From JANMZO01 sp963763135 (GTDB lineage Bacteria; Actinomycetota; Acidimicrobiia; Acidimicrobiales; JANYDT01), in NCBI GenBank assembly GCA_963763135.1, contig CAVXNJ010000009.1, forward strand, positions 806,001 to 870,000: 64,000 nt of DNA, written 5' to 3'. Of this stretch, positions 45,806 to 54,716 are shown piece by piece. Position numbers and translations under genes: made by a program. Each line of letters begins with the position of its first letter. Positions within the stretch are counted from its first letter, which is position 1. The notes under the pieces were generated by a model, which did no database searches, had not been told where the DNA came from, and saw only the letters and a program-made list of their open reading frames with translations.

Positions 45806-47770
45806 ATGACCGTGGCGATGCCCTCCCGATCGCTCACAAGTTCGTCGGTGGATCGACGCACGATGACTGTGGTTGGAGCGGTGGTTCTGCTCGTCGTGCT
45901 GTTCGTCGGACGAAACATGGGCAAGGAGGTACCGACCTGGCTCGACGCACACGTGTTGCGATGGGTGGATGACCGGTACCAGTGGATCGTGATTCACCGT
46001 GAGACGTTTTGGCTGTTCAAGTTCGTCTTCTCGCCGATCTCGCACGCACTCGACTCCATGTGCGACTTTGTGCTTTGGCTGCTACGGGCCCTGCGGTGGC
46101 CGGGGGTTCTTGCCGCCGCCGGCCTGATCGGGCTGCGAACGTCGGGTATCGGCGCCGCCGTGGCCGGTATCGCGTCCTTCGCGTGCGTCGGCCTGCTCGG
46201 GCACTGGGACCCGACGATGATCAGCCTGTCCCTGATGATCGTCTCGGTTTTCGTCGCCCTGTTGATCGGGATCCCTCTCGGAATCTGGGCAGGACGGTCC
46301 GACACCGCGAATGCGGCACTGCGCACGGTCCTCGACGCGGCACAGGTCATGCCGACATACGTGTATCTCCTCCCGGCCGCGGTGCTCTTCGGCATCCGCA
46401 ATCCCTCAGCGGTTGTGGCCACGGTGGTGTTCGCCGTTCCTCCTGCGGTTCGACTCACCAGCCTCGGGATCCGGTCGGTTCCGGTCGTGATGAACGAGGT
46501 CGGACGATCGTTCGGGTCGAATTCGCGACAGATGCTCACCAAGGTCCAACTGCCGATGGCGCGCCGCACGATTCTGCTCGGGCTCAACCAGGTGATCATG
46601 ATGGCCTTCGGTGTCGTGGTGATCGCTTCGCTGGTCGGTACCGGTGGCGTTGGCGGAGAAGTGCTTTCCGGCCTGCAGAAGGTCAACGTCGGGCAGGCGT
46701 TCTCGGCCGGCATGGCCATCGTGTTTGCCGCGATCGGATTGGATCGGATCTCGACCGGCGAACGGAACCTCAGGAAGCGCCGGTTCGTGCCGAAGGCGCC
46801 CGCGATGCCATGGAATGACAAGCCCCTGATGGCCCTCGCCGCAGGCGCGGCGACGGTCGCCGTCATCGCGAAATTTGCCGAGTTGTTGGATGTGCGAGAT
46901 CTACCCCGGTGGGACAAACTCAACGTCGAGAGGTGGATGAACGACGCGGCGAATTGGGCGAATCAGCATCTGCGAAAAGGTGTTCCGCTGATAGGCGGAA
47001 CCGCAACGGTCAGTGACTGGCTGGTGATCCACGTCCTCACACCCGCTCGCGACATTCTGCAGCACCTCCCGTGGTGGGCCGTGATCGCCGTCTTCGCCGC
47101 CATCGCGCTGGCCAGCGGGGGACCGCGGGTCGCAGCAATCGTCACCGCGTGCTTCATCGTGATCGCCGCGTTGCGGGTGTGGGACCTGGCCATGGACACG
47201 CTCAGCCAGGTTCTCGTTGCCGTTCTCTTAAGTGCACTTATTGCGTTGCCGATCGGCATTGCCGCCGGTCGCTCCGACAACCTAAACAAAGCCCTTCGGC
47301 CCCTCCTCGACGTCGCGCAGGTACTTCCTCCATTTGTGTACCTGGTCCCTGTGATTTTTCTCTTCAATGTCGGTCGGGTTCCCGGCGTCATCGCCTCGGT
47401 GATCTACGCCGTTCCGCCCGGAATCCGGTTGGTGAGCCACGGACTCCGACAGGTCCCGATGTCAGCCCGAGAATCGGCTATCTCGTTCGGTGCGACTCCG
47501 ATGCAGGAGCTGCGGAAGGTCCAACTCCCCTTGGCCGTCCGCTCGATCATGCTCGGCCTCAACCAGGTGATCATGATGGTGCTGGCCATGGTCATCGTTG
47601 CCGCGCTGATCGGTGCCGGGGCATTGGGCCTCGAGACGGTGTACGGCCTCACGAAGTCCGAAATCGGGCGAGGGGTCGCTGGCGGGGTCGCAATCGTGGC
47701 GTTGGCTATTGTTCTGGATCGGATCACCCAAGCCTGGGGGGACCGCGCGGTCGCTGCGCCAACGCAGTAA
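45806..47770 (+). CDS. proW: Glycine betaine ABC transporter permease, two permease domains fused
   Basis: This 654-residue membrane protein contains two complete ProW-type permease domains in tandem (about 100-315 and 430-645). Each has its own EAA loop: EVGRSFGSNSRQMLTKVQLP and ESAISFGATPMQELRKVQLP, both followed by LGLNQVIMM. Most ProW proteins carry one domain and dimerise, so this is a covalent pseudodimer. The first half reads QVMPTYVYLLP and the second QVLPPFVYLVP, so the halves are related but diverged. Confidence 0.9.
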   Translation: MTVAMPSRSLTSSSVDRRTMTVVGAVVLLVVLFVGRNMGKEVPTWLDAHVLRWVDDRYQWIVIHRETFWLFKFVFSPISHALDSMCDFVLWLLRALRWPGVLAAAGLIGLRTSGIGAAVAGIASFACVGLLGHWDPTMISLSLMIVSVFVALLIGIPLGIWAGRSDTANAALRTVLDAAQVMPTYVYLLPAAVLFGIRNPSAVVATVVFAVPPAVRLTSLGIRSVPVVMNEVGRSFGSNSRQMLTKVQLPMARRTILLGLNQVIMMAFGVVVIASLVGTGGVGGEVLSGLQKVNVGQAFSAGMAIVFAAIGLDRISTGERNLRKRRFVPKAPAMPWNDKPLMALAAGAATVAVIAKFAELLDVRDLPRWDKLNVERWMNDAANWANQHLRKGVPLIGGTATVSDWLVIHVLTPARDILQHLPWWAVIAVFAAIALASGGPRVAAIVTACFIVIAALRVWDLAMDTLSQVLVAVLLSALIALPIGIAAGRSDNLNKALRPLLDVAQVLPPFVYLVPVIFLFNVGRVPGVIASVIYAVPPGIRLVSHGLRQVPMSARESAISFGATPMQELRKVQLPLAVRSIMLGLNQVIMMVLAMVIVAALIGAGALGLETVYGLTKSEIGRGVAGGVAIVALAIVLDRITQAWGDRAVAAPTQ

Positions 47771-47795
47771 CCACCTGAATCTGTAGGGGAGAAGA

Positions 47796-48902
47796 ATGCT
47801 CAAACGAACCAAAACCGGCCGCCTAGCAGCCGGACTCATGTTGGCGGCGCTCGTGCTCGGGGCGTGCAGCTCCGACGGCGACTCCGATACCACCGCGGCC
47901 TCGGCCGAAACAACCGCTGCAAGCGCCGAAACCACGGCCGCAGATGCCTCAGTTGTCGACACCGCCTCACCGAGCGAAACGGTTGCAGCGACAGAAGCCG
48001 CTGCAACCGACACCACTGCAGCCGCTGCGCCGACCGAAGCCGGTGCCGGGATCAAGTTGGCCGTGAACCCGTGGACGGGTTCTGCGGTGAACGCGAACGT
48101 GGCGAAGGTGGCGCTTGAGGCAATGGGAACCCCGGTGGAACTCGTCGATATCGACGAGAACGCGACCTGGGCTGGTCTCGATGCCGGCGACCTCGACGCC
48201 GTACTCGAAGTATGGCCGTCTGGTCACGCCAAGGATTTCGAAACGTACATCACCGGGAAGAAGAGCGTTGTGGAGCTCGGAAAGCTCGGGCCGCAGGCGC
48301 GGATCGGCTGGTACGTGCCGCAGTTCGTTCTCGACGAGAACCCGTCGCTCGCAACCTGGGAAGGTCTCAAGGATGCAACGCTCGCCAAGAAGTTCGCGAC
48401 CGCCGAGTCGGGTGACCTCGGACAGTTCCTCATGGGCGACCCGAGCTATGTCAGCTACGACGAGCAGATCATCAAGAATCTGAACCTGCCGTTGAAGTAC
48501 ATCGTCGCCGGTTCGGAAGCTGCACTGATCACCGCGATTCAACAAGCCGAGGCCGACAAGAAGCCGTTGCTGCTCCAGTTCTGGCAGCCGCACTGGTTGC
48601 AGTCGAAGGTCAAGCTGGCTCGCATTCCGCTGCCCGAACCTACCGCAGAGTGTGCCGCGTCCGCTGCAGCGAAAGATGGTAAGTACGCATGCGATTATCC
48701 GGTCGATGAGCTTTACAAGGCCGCTTCGGCCAAGTTGGAAGCCAAGAACGCCATGGCGTTCGCCTTCCTCCAGAAGTTCCAGCTGACCACGGATCAGCAG
48801 AACGAGATTGCTGCGATGATCGACTCCGACAAGATGGATCCGGGTGCGGCAGCCAAACAATGGGTCGACGCGAATCCCGACGTCGTCAAGGGCTGGATGT
48901 AA
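47796..48902 (+). CDS. proX: Glycine betaine ABC transporter substrate-binding lipoprotein
   Basis: This 368-residue lipoprotein has the lipobox LVLGAC (Cys near residue 26), then a Thr/Ala/Glu-rich linker to about residue 85. The OpuAC/ProX binding domain (KLAVNPWTGSAVNANVAK onward) contains several aromatic residues (WTG, YVPQF, FWQPHW) suited to cation-pi binding of a quaternary ammonium. It completes the proVWX-like operon, and a strong terminator follows. Confidence 0.9.
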   Translation: MLKRTKTGRLAAGLMLAALVLGACSSDGDSDTTAASAETTAASAETTAADASVVDTASPSETVAATEAAATDTTAAAAPTEAGAGIKLAVNPWTGSAVNANVAKVALEAMGTPVELVDIDENATWAGLDAGDLDAVLEVWPSGHAKDFETYITGKKSVVELGKLGPQARIGWYVPQFVLDENPSLATWEGLKDATLAKKFATAESGDLGQFLMGDPSYVSYDEQIIKNLNLPLKYIVAGSEAALITAIQQAEADKKPLLLQFWQPHWLQSKVKLARIPLPEPTAECAASAAAKDGKYACDYPVDELYKAASAKLEAKNAMAFAFLQKFQLTTDQQNEIAAMIDSDKMDPGAAAKQWVDANPDVVKGWM

Positions 48903-48923
48903 CAACCCCGCAAGTCCTGAACC

Positions 48924-48972
48924 GAAGGCGCTTTCCGGGCGGATCCGTCCGGAAAGCGCCTTCTTCGTTTTG
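48924..48972 (+). terminator. Strong intrinsic terminator after the betaine importer
   Basis: GAAGGCGCTTTCCGG and CCGGAAAGCGCCTTC form a perfect 15-bp stem with a 10-nt loop, followed by TTCGTTTTG. It ends the proVWX-like transcript 22 bp after the last stop. Confidence 0.88.
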
Positions 48973-49003
48973 ACGCCATCAAACGCAGAAGAGACGTGAG
49001 CCG

Positions 49004-49708
49004 ATGTCAACACCGCCGGGTCCAACGGAGACCATCGTAATTTCCAGCCGCAGCGAACTCATCAGCCGTGCGCGTTCGCTGGCCGGCACTTCGGAGCGGG
49101 TGATTCTGGCCATCGTCGGAGCCCCGGGATCGGGAAAATCGACAGTAACGGAAATGCTGCTTCAGGTGCTGCAGGATGACCCACCGGACGGCTGCAGCCG
49201 TGAGTGGGTCGCACACCTACCGATGGACGGCTTTCATCTGGCTGACGTTCAACTCGACCGGCTCGGTCGGCGGGATCGCAAGGGTGCGTCTGACACGTTT
49301 GACGCAGCCGGATACGTGGCGACACTCCGCCGACTCGCGGAGCGGACCGACGACCCGGTGTATGTGCCGGGCTTTGAACGCGAGTTGGAACAACCGATTG
49401 CTGCGAGTATCGCGGTTCCCGTCGAATCGCGGCTCATTCTCACGGAAGGGCTCTATCTGCTTCACGACGAGGACGACTGGCGACGGGCGGCCGCCTACTT
49501 CGTCGAGAGTTGGTTCTGCACGGTCGATCGCGACCTGCGAATGCAGCGGCTCGTCGACCGCCATGTCAGGTTCGGAAAGACTCCCGATGAAGCCACCAGT
49601 TGGGTGATGAATGTCGATGAGCCCAACGCTCAGATAGTTGAACGCAGTAAGTCGCGGGCGACGCGGCTGATCGACTTGAACGGAATGATCCTGACAAATC
49701 GTTCATAG
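49004..49708 (+). CDS. P-loop nucleoside/uridine kinase-like protein
   Basis: This 234-residue kinase has Walker A GAPGSGKST (about 39-47), the substrate segment LPMDGFHLADVQLDRLGRRDRKG and a late DRHVRFGKTPDEATSWVMNVDEPNA lid region, as in the pantothenate kinase/uridine kinase-like YfdG/FrcK family. The substrate could be a sugar or a nucleoside. It follows the betaine-importer terminator and sits 27 bp before a DsbA-like gene. Confidence 0.82.
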   Translation: MSTPPGPTETIVISSRSELISRARSLAGTSERVILAIVGAPGSGKSTVTEMLLQVLQDDPPDGCSREWVAHLPMDGFHLADVQLDRLGRRDRKGASDTFDAAGYVATLRRLAERTDDPVYVPGFERELEQPIAASIAVPVESRLILTEGLYLLHDEDDWRRAAAYFVESWFCTVDRDLRMQRLVDRHVRFGKTPDEATSWVMNVDEPNAQIVERSKSRATRLIDLNGMILTNRS

Positions 49709-49735
49709 CGGCTCGATTGTTGAAATGATGGGTCG

Positions 49736-50395
49736 ATGAACGAACCATACGACGTCGAATTCTTCTGGGACCCGATCTGCCCATGGGCGTGGATAACGTC
49801 GCGTTGGGTGCAAGAAGTGGCAACACAGCGCAATCTCCGGGTCGATTGGCGATTCATCGCCCTGCGCTTGCTCAACGCGCACCGCGACTACGAGAAGGAC
49901 TTTCCGGCCGGCTACCCGGCGATTCACGGAACCGGGCTCAAGTTGCTCCGGGTTGCCGCGGCGGTTCGGGAGGACGAAGGTCATGACCGGATGGGAGCGC
50001 TGTACACCCAGTTCGGTGGCGATATCCACGTGCGCGGCCGACGCGACGAACTGATCAACAACTTCGATGCGGGTTTTCCCGACTACCTGCGATCGGTCGG
50101 AATCGACGAGAAGTACATGGCTGCGGCGAACGATTCCGGTCTCGACTCGATCCTTCAAGCGGAGACCGATGAAGCACTCAGCCGCACCGGCAAAGACGTA
50201 GGTACACCTATCATCTCGTTCTCGCGGAACGGCGAACAGTATTCCTTCTTCGGCCCGGTCATCAGTCGGGTGCCACGCGGCGAGGAAGCTCTTCGCCTCT
50301 GGGATGCCGTGTGGGAAATTGCCACCTTCCCAGGAATGGCCGAGCTGAAGCGCTCCCTTCGGGAACGTCCCCAGCTCGCCGACAGCCTCGACTGA
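49736..50395 (+). CDS. DsbA-family oxidoreductase, Rv2466c (mycothiol-dependent) type
   Basis: This 219-residue thioredoxin-fold protein has WDPICPWAWITSRWVQEVA, very close to the start of Mycobacterium Rv2466c, and later DVGTPIISF and FFGPVISRVPRGEEALRLWD. The active-site motif is CPWA (Cys15, Ala18), lacking the second Cys of Rv2466c CPWC, so it would rely on a single catalytic Cys and a thiol partner. It suggests a mycothiol-using host. Confidence 0.87.
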   Translation: MNEPYDVEFFWDPICPWAWITSRWVQEVATQRNLRVDWRFIALRLLNAHRDYEKDFPAGYPAIHGTGLKLLRVAAAVREDEGHDRMGALYTQFGGDIHVRGRRDELINNFDAGFPDYLRSVGIDEKYMAAANDSGLDSILQAETDEALSRTGKDVGTPIISFSRNGEQYSFFGPVISRVPRGEEALRLWDAVWEIATFPGMAELKRSLRERPQLADSLD

Positions 50396-50416
50396 CTCCG
50401 GCCGCCAGCGCCGCCG

Positions 50417-51406
50417 CTACACGCGGCAGCGAAGCGGCTTGCCGCCGTTGAATTTGATCATGTCACCGATCACGGTTACGAGGTCCATCACGGCGCCCGG
50501 CTCGCCGCCTCGGGCTTCGAACATCGCCCGGTGCAGGTTGCCGACCAGGCGCTCACCGTCGGAAAGGTGAGCGAACTCGCTGATGTCGGCGCTGCTAGCG
50601 GCTTCGAGCGGTGAAGCGTTTCCTGCCACGGCGTCGGCGGCGAGGTCCTGGACAAACGCGAAGTACCGGTCGAGGCCGTCAAGAATTCCGGGATCGCACA
50701 CCGGACCATGACCGGGCACGATGGTCGTTGCATCGAATGACCGCAAACGTTGGATCGCCAGCCGTGAGCCCGAGACCGAGCCCATGACCACGAACGGCAT
50801 TCCCTGATTGAACACCAGGTCCCCCGAAAACAGGACCCGTCGCTCCGGGATCCACACCACGGAGTCGTTCGTGGTGTGGGCCGAGCTTCCGATGTAGTGA
50901 ACCTCGAGTTTGAGGTCGCCCGACCACACATCGACCCGGTCGGAGAACGTGACCATCGGCGGCGAAAGATGGATCTCGCCCCAGTCGCGTGCTTCCCAGA
51001 CGCCGGGGAAGTGCGAGATCCCACTTTGGATGACGAGCTCGCGGCACTTCTCGTGGCCGATGATGGTCGCCGGGTGGGTCAGGTAGTTGCCGTGGGTGTG
51101 GTCGCCATGATGGTGCGTGTTGATAAGCACACGTATGGGTGCGCTGGTGACCGACTTGACGGTATCGAGGAAGTTGCGTGTGCGGCGCTCGGTGGCACAG
51201 GTATCGACGGCGATCACACCGTCGGCCGCCACGATGAAACCGGTGTTGTTGATCCACCACGTGCCATCGGGCTGAATGTACGCATAGACCCCGTCGCTGA
51301 CCTCTTCGAGGTGGGGTGGATCGATGGGTCCATCGTCGTGACCGTGACCGCCATGATCGTGCCCGCCGTGGGCGTGGTCATCGTCGTCGTGCAGGTGCGA
51401 ACTCAT
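50417..51406 (-). CDS. MBL-fold metallo-hydrolase with His-rich N terminus
   Basis: This 329-residue protein has the metallo-beta-lactamase signature NTHHHGDHTHGN (His98-x-His100-x-Asp102-His103), a further GSSAHTTNDSVVWIPERRVLFSGD and VPGHGPVCD for the remaining metal ligands. The first 26 residues are nearly all His, Asp and Gly, a likely metal-storage or zinc-scavenging tail. ATG at 51406 is chosen because the frame before it encodes no family-like sequence. It is divergent from the quinone reductase gene. The substrate is unknown. Confidence 0.85.
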   Translation of the reverse strand: MSSHLHDDDDHAHGGHDHGGHGHDDGPIDPPHLEEVSDGVYAYIQPDGTWWINNTGFIVAADGVIAVDTCATERRTRNFLDTVKSVTSAPIRVLINTHHHGDHTHGNYLTHPATIIGHEKCRELVIQSGISHFPGVWEARDWGEIHLSPPMVTFSDRVDVWSGDLKLEVHYIGSSAHTTNDSVVWIPERRVLFSGDLVFNQGMPFVVMGSVSGSRLAIQRLRSFDATTIVPGHGPVCDPGILDGLDRYFAFVQDLAADAVAGNASPLEAASSADISEFAHLSDGERLVGNLHRAMFEARGGEPGAVMDLVTVIGDMIKFNGGKPLRCRV

Positions 51407-51526
51407 AGATGCTCCAATCGTGGTTCGACCGATTCGGTCGCGGAGGAAACTACCGCAAGGCGGCGCTTCGCGGCAGGACGGGTGCAGGAGTGGAGACTTC
51501 CTGTCGTGGCGCGTAGTGTTCCGCCC

Positions 51527-52495
51527 ATGCGCGCCCTTGTATGTACCGAAACTGGAGCACCGAACAACCTCATCATTGAGGACCGACCGACTCCGGACCC
51601 GGGACCCGGCCAGGTTCGGGTGGCGATCAAGGCCGCAGGAGCGAGCTTTGTCGACGCCCTTCAAGCTGCCGGCAAGTACCAATTCCCGCAAAAGGCGCCG
51701 TACACGCCGGGCGCTGAGTCGGCTGGTCTGGTCGAGGCCGTCGGGGACGGTGTTTCGGAGTGGAAGCCCGGTGACCGCGTGTTCGTCTCGGGGCAGGGCG
51801 CGTTTGCGACCCACATCATCGCCCGTTCGCAGCAACTCACCCGACTCCCGGATTCGGTTGACTTTGCTCGCGGAGCATCGTTTCTTCAGGTTTACGGGAC
51901 GGCATGGTTTGCGTTCAAACACCGCACCACGATTCGTCCCGGTGAGGTTGTGCTCGTAACCGGCGCCGGAGGCGGTGTCGGTCTCGCGGCGATCGACGTG
52001 GCAACGTCCATGGGAGCGAAGGTGATCGCCGTTGCGTCATCCAAAGAGAAGCGTGACCTGGCCATAGCAGCGGGAGCGTTCGCGGCGATCGATCAAACGA
52101 CCGAGGACGTAAAGACCCGCGCTCGCGAGTTGACCGACGGCCAGGGCATTGATGTGGTCTACGACGTTGTGGGTGGTGACGTCAGCGAACAGGCACTGCG
52201 CGCGCTCAAGTTCGATGGCCGATTCATCGTGATCGGCTTCACCGCCGGTATTCCACGTATTCCGCTCAACCTGGTGCTGTTGAACAACCGGACGGTCGTG
52301 GGTGTTGAGTGGGGAGGTTGGATCGGCCGCAACGCGGAAGCCAACAAGGCCATGCTGGCCGACGTCCTCGCTGCTATCGCATCGGGCGAACTTCACCCGG
52401 TTGCCCCGTTCGAGCGGCCCCTTGACGAAGGCGCGCAGGTTCTCGACGAACTCATCTCCCGACGGGCCGTCGGCAAGATCGTGCTCATCCCGTAG
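51527..52495 (+). CDS. NADPH:quinone oxidoreductase family protein (zinc-independent MDR)
   Basis: This 322-residue enzyme has an N-terminal GroES-like domain (GPGQVRVAIKAAGASFVDAL, then PGAESAGLVEAVGDGV) and a Rossmann domain (VLVTGAGGGVGLAAIDVATSMGAKVIAVASS). It lacks the structural zinc Cys ligands, which places it with quinone reductases. ATG at 51527 is the start. A class II aldolase gene follows 60 bp later. Confidence 0.9.
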   Translation: MRALVCTETGAPNNLIIEDRPTPDPGPGQVRVAIKAAGASFVDALQAAGKYQFPQKAPYTPGAESAGLVEAVGDGVSEWKPGDRVFVSGQGAFATHIIARSQQLTRLPDSVDFARGASFLQVYGTAWFAFKHRTTIRPGEVVLVTGAGGGVGLAAIDVATSMGAKVIAVASSKEKRDLAIAAGAFAAIDQTTEDVKTRARELTDGQGIDVVYDVVGGDVSEQALRALKFDGRFIVIGFTAGIPRIPLNLVLLNNRTVVGVEWGGWIGRNAEANKAMLADVLAAIASGELHPVAPFERPLDEGAQVLDELISRRAVGKIVLIP

Positions 52496-52555
52496 CCGCG
52501 GTAGCTGTGGCGGCCCGGTGACTCGTGCCCCGTGGCGCGGCGCGTACAATGCGAC

Positions 52556-53323
52556 ATGGGAAACGTTGCGCACGAAGAGTTTGGACCCCTCAGTAGCGAG
52601 CCGGTGTTTGACACCCCCGAGCAGGAGCGGGCCCACCGCAAACGCCAGGTCGCACTCGCCTATCGGGTGTTCGGTGCCCAGCGATGGGGGAGCGTCGGAG
52701 ACGGGCATATTTCAGCTCGGGACCCCGAGCGGCTCGACCACTTCTGGCTCGGACCGTACGGAGTTCCGTTTACGCAGATGACGATCGAGGACCTGGTGCT
52801 CGTCGGGCCCGATGGGCGGGTCGCCGAAGGTAAGCGGGGGATCAACGCCGCGGCGTACAACATCCACTGGCCGGTGCACGAAGCGCGCCCCGACATCGTG
52901 AGTGCCGCCCACACGCACACCCCGTACGGCACACCGTTTTCTGCCCTGGGAGTGAAACTGCTGCCGATCACGCAGGAATCGACAGCGTTCTTCGAAGACC
53001 ACGAAATCTTCGCCGACGAGGAAGTCGATGTTCTCACCGTCGACGGTGGAAAGCGCATCGCGGATGCGATCGGCCCGGCCAAGGCCGGCGTCCTGCGCAA
53101 CCACGGCCTACTGACTGTTGGAGCGACGGTCGCCGAGGCCGTAGGTTGGTTTGTGCTCATGGAACGTTGCGCTGAAGCTCACATGAAAGCCCCTGGAGCG
53201 GTGCCCATCAGCGCCGAGGGTGCCCGGGTCGCCAAACGGTCAACCGGTGTGCCGGCGGCGGGATGGCATACGTTCCAGTGGCTGGTCCGTACGCTCGTTC
53301 CTGATCCCTCCGTCGTCGGGTGA
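52556..53323 (+). CDS. Class II aldolase/adducin family protein
   Basis: This 255-residue protein has the aldolase II fold with metal ligands in AAHTHTPYG (two His) and a further LRNHGLLTVG His. The N-terminal GDGHISARDPERLDHFWLGP matches family members that act on fuculose-phosphate or related sugars, but many are of unknown substrate. ATG at 52556 is used. Confidence 0.87.
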   Translation: MGNVAHEEFGPLSSEPVFDTPEQERAHRKRQVALAYRVFGAQRWGSVGDGHISARDPERLDHFWLGPYGVPFTQMTIEDLVLVGPDGRVAEGKRGINAAAYNIHWPVHEARPDIVSAAHTHTPYGTPFSALGVKLLPITQESTAFFEDHEIFADEEVDVLTVDGGKRIADAIGPAKAGVLRNHGLLTVGATVAEAVGWFVLMERCAEAHMKAPGAVPISAEGARVAKRSTGVPAAGWHTFQWLVRTLVPDPSVVG

Positions 53324-53330
53324 GTCCGGT

Positions 53331-53350
53331 CCCGCGGTGATCACCGCGGG
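53331..53350. terminator. 20-bp perfect palindrome between convergent genes
   Basis: CCCGCGGTGA and TCACCGCGGG form a perfect palindrome 8 bp after the aldolase stop and 45 bp before the convergent enolase-superfamily stop. It probably acts as a shared terminator, although without a loop or T tract. Confidence 0.5.
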
Positions 53351-53394
53351 CCGTCGTCGTGTTTTGCGGCCGAGTGTTTTGCGAACGACGCTGG

Positions 53395-54510
53395 TCAAGC
53401 TTTCCAGCTGAACAGCGGCATACCGAGCTTCGACAGGTCAACATCGATCCCCAGACCGGGGGTTTGGGGGGCCGCCCCGATGCCGTTGACGGATCGCGGC
53501 TGGTAACCCGCAATCTGGTTGTCGGTCCAGTCGTTCATGAACGACACGGCAAACAGCGCGTGCGGTGGGGTGCTCGCCCCGAGGTGGCTTACGGCCGCTG
53601 ACATCAAGTCGCCACCCCAACTGTCTTCGATCGTGAGGCGGATGCCGAGGGCCACCGCGGTGTCACGCATGAGCTTGGCCGGCGTGAGTCCGCCCACCCG
53701 GTTGAGCTTGAGATTGATCGCTTCCATCCCGCCGGCCTGGGCGGCTTCGACCAGATTGTTCACGTCGACGATGACCTCGTCGAGGATCATCGGCAGGTTG
53801 GTGTTCTGGCGGACGAGCAGGCACTCCGCGAGCGTGGGGCACGGCTGTTCGAGATACAGCCGGTCGGTTCCTTCGAGGAGTCGAGCGGCGACGACCGCGT
53901 CCTGACGGCGCCACCCACCGTTGGCATCGGCGAGGATCGTGTCGCCTTCGTTCGTGGCCTCCACGACGCCGATGCAGCGTGCGGCATCCTGGCGCGGATC
54001 AGCCCCCACCTTGAGTTGGAATCGGCGGATGCCGCTCGCCCGTTGTTCAAGGACGAAATCGACCATCGAGAGCACGTCGCCCAGGGGCACCGCTTTGTAC
54101 ATGGGGAGGGAGTCGTTGACCCGGCCCCCCAGAAGGTCGACAACCGGGCGTCCGACCGCCTTTCCGAAGACGTCCCAGCATGCGATGTCAATCGGGCTCT
54201 TCGCGTAGTTGTGACCCATGAGCGCTCCGTCCATCGCTGAACGGATGGCGGTGAGGTTGGTGGGGTCGAGACCGATAACCGCCGGGCCGAGCAGTTGAAG
54301 CGCAGCGAGCGCACCCTCGGCATGGGCGTTGAGATAGGTGCTTCCGAGAGGACAAGTTTCGCCGAAGCCGTCGATCCCGTCGTCGGTGATCAGCCGAACG
54401 ACAGTGCTCGGAAGCGACGTGACAACGCGCCCGCCGGACATCACGTAATTTCCGTAGCGGTAACCAAGTGGGTACTGATAAACCTCGACCGATGCAATCT
54501 TCATGGTCAT
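53395..54510 (-). CDS. Enolase-superfamily enzyme, cis-3-hydroxyproline dehydratase/hydroxyproline-betaine epimerase-like
   Basis: This 371-residue protein has the mandelate-racemase/muconate-lactonising fold. Acid/base Lys candidates are in RFQLKVGAD and INLKLNRVGG, and the metal ligands are in LADANGG (Asp), YLEQPC (Glu) and ILDEVIVD (Asp/Glu). The N-terminal GETCPLGSTYLNAHAEGALAAL and ALMGHNYAKSPIDIACWD resemble hydroxyproline-betaine epimerase and cis-3-hydroxy-L-proline dehydratase. With a betaine importer and two N-demethylase-like flavoproteins nearby, a role in betaine catabolism is plausible. That link is inference. Confidence 0.82.
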   Translation of the reverse strand: MTMKIASVEVYQYPLGYRYGNYVMSGGRVVTSLPSTVVRLITDDGIDGFGETCPLGSTYLNAHAEGALAALQLLGPAVIGLDPTNLTAIRSAMDGALMGHNYAKSPIDIACWDVFGKAVGRPVVDLLGGRVNDSLPMYKAVPLGDVLSMVDFVLEQRASGIRRFQLKVGADPRQDAARCIGVVEATNEGDTILADANGGWRRQDAVVAARLLEGTDRLYLEQPCPTLAECLLVRQNTNLPMILDEVIVDVNNLVEAAQAGGMEAINLKLNRVGGLTPAKLMRDTAVALGIRLTIEDSWGGDLMSAAVSHLGASTPPHALFAVSFMNDWTDNQIAGYQPRSVNGIGAAPQTPGLGIDVDLSKLGMPLFSWKA

Positions 54511-54716
54511 GAATCTACGGCGAAAGACCCGGCGGCGCTGACATCGACGATGGTCCGACGGTGGCGACCAGGGGCTACGACGCTGAGGACCTGGGGGCTC
54601 CGACGATGACGTCCTCGTGGGCTCCGAGGATCCCTACGACTGCGGCGTGAGGGAAGGCATGCGACGCCGACGCCGCTATGACGATCTCGTCGTTTTCGAC
54701 CCTGTACTTTGGCGTC

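Noticed and set aside
48924..48963. Mobile-element terminal inverted repeats around the betaine operon
   Set aside because: The repeat is a compact hairpin with a T-rich tail immediately after the operon; there is no second copy or transposase.
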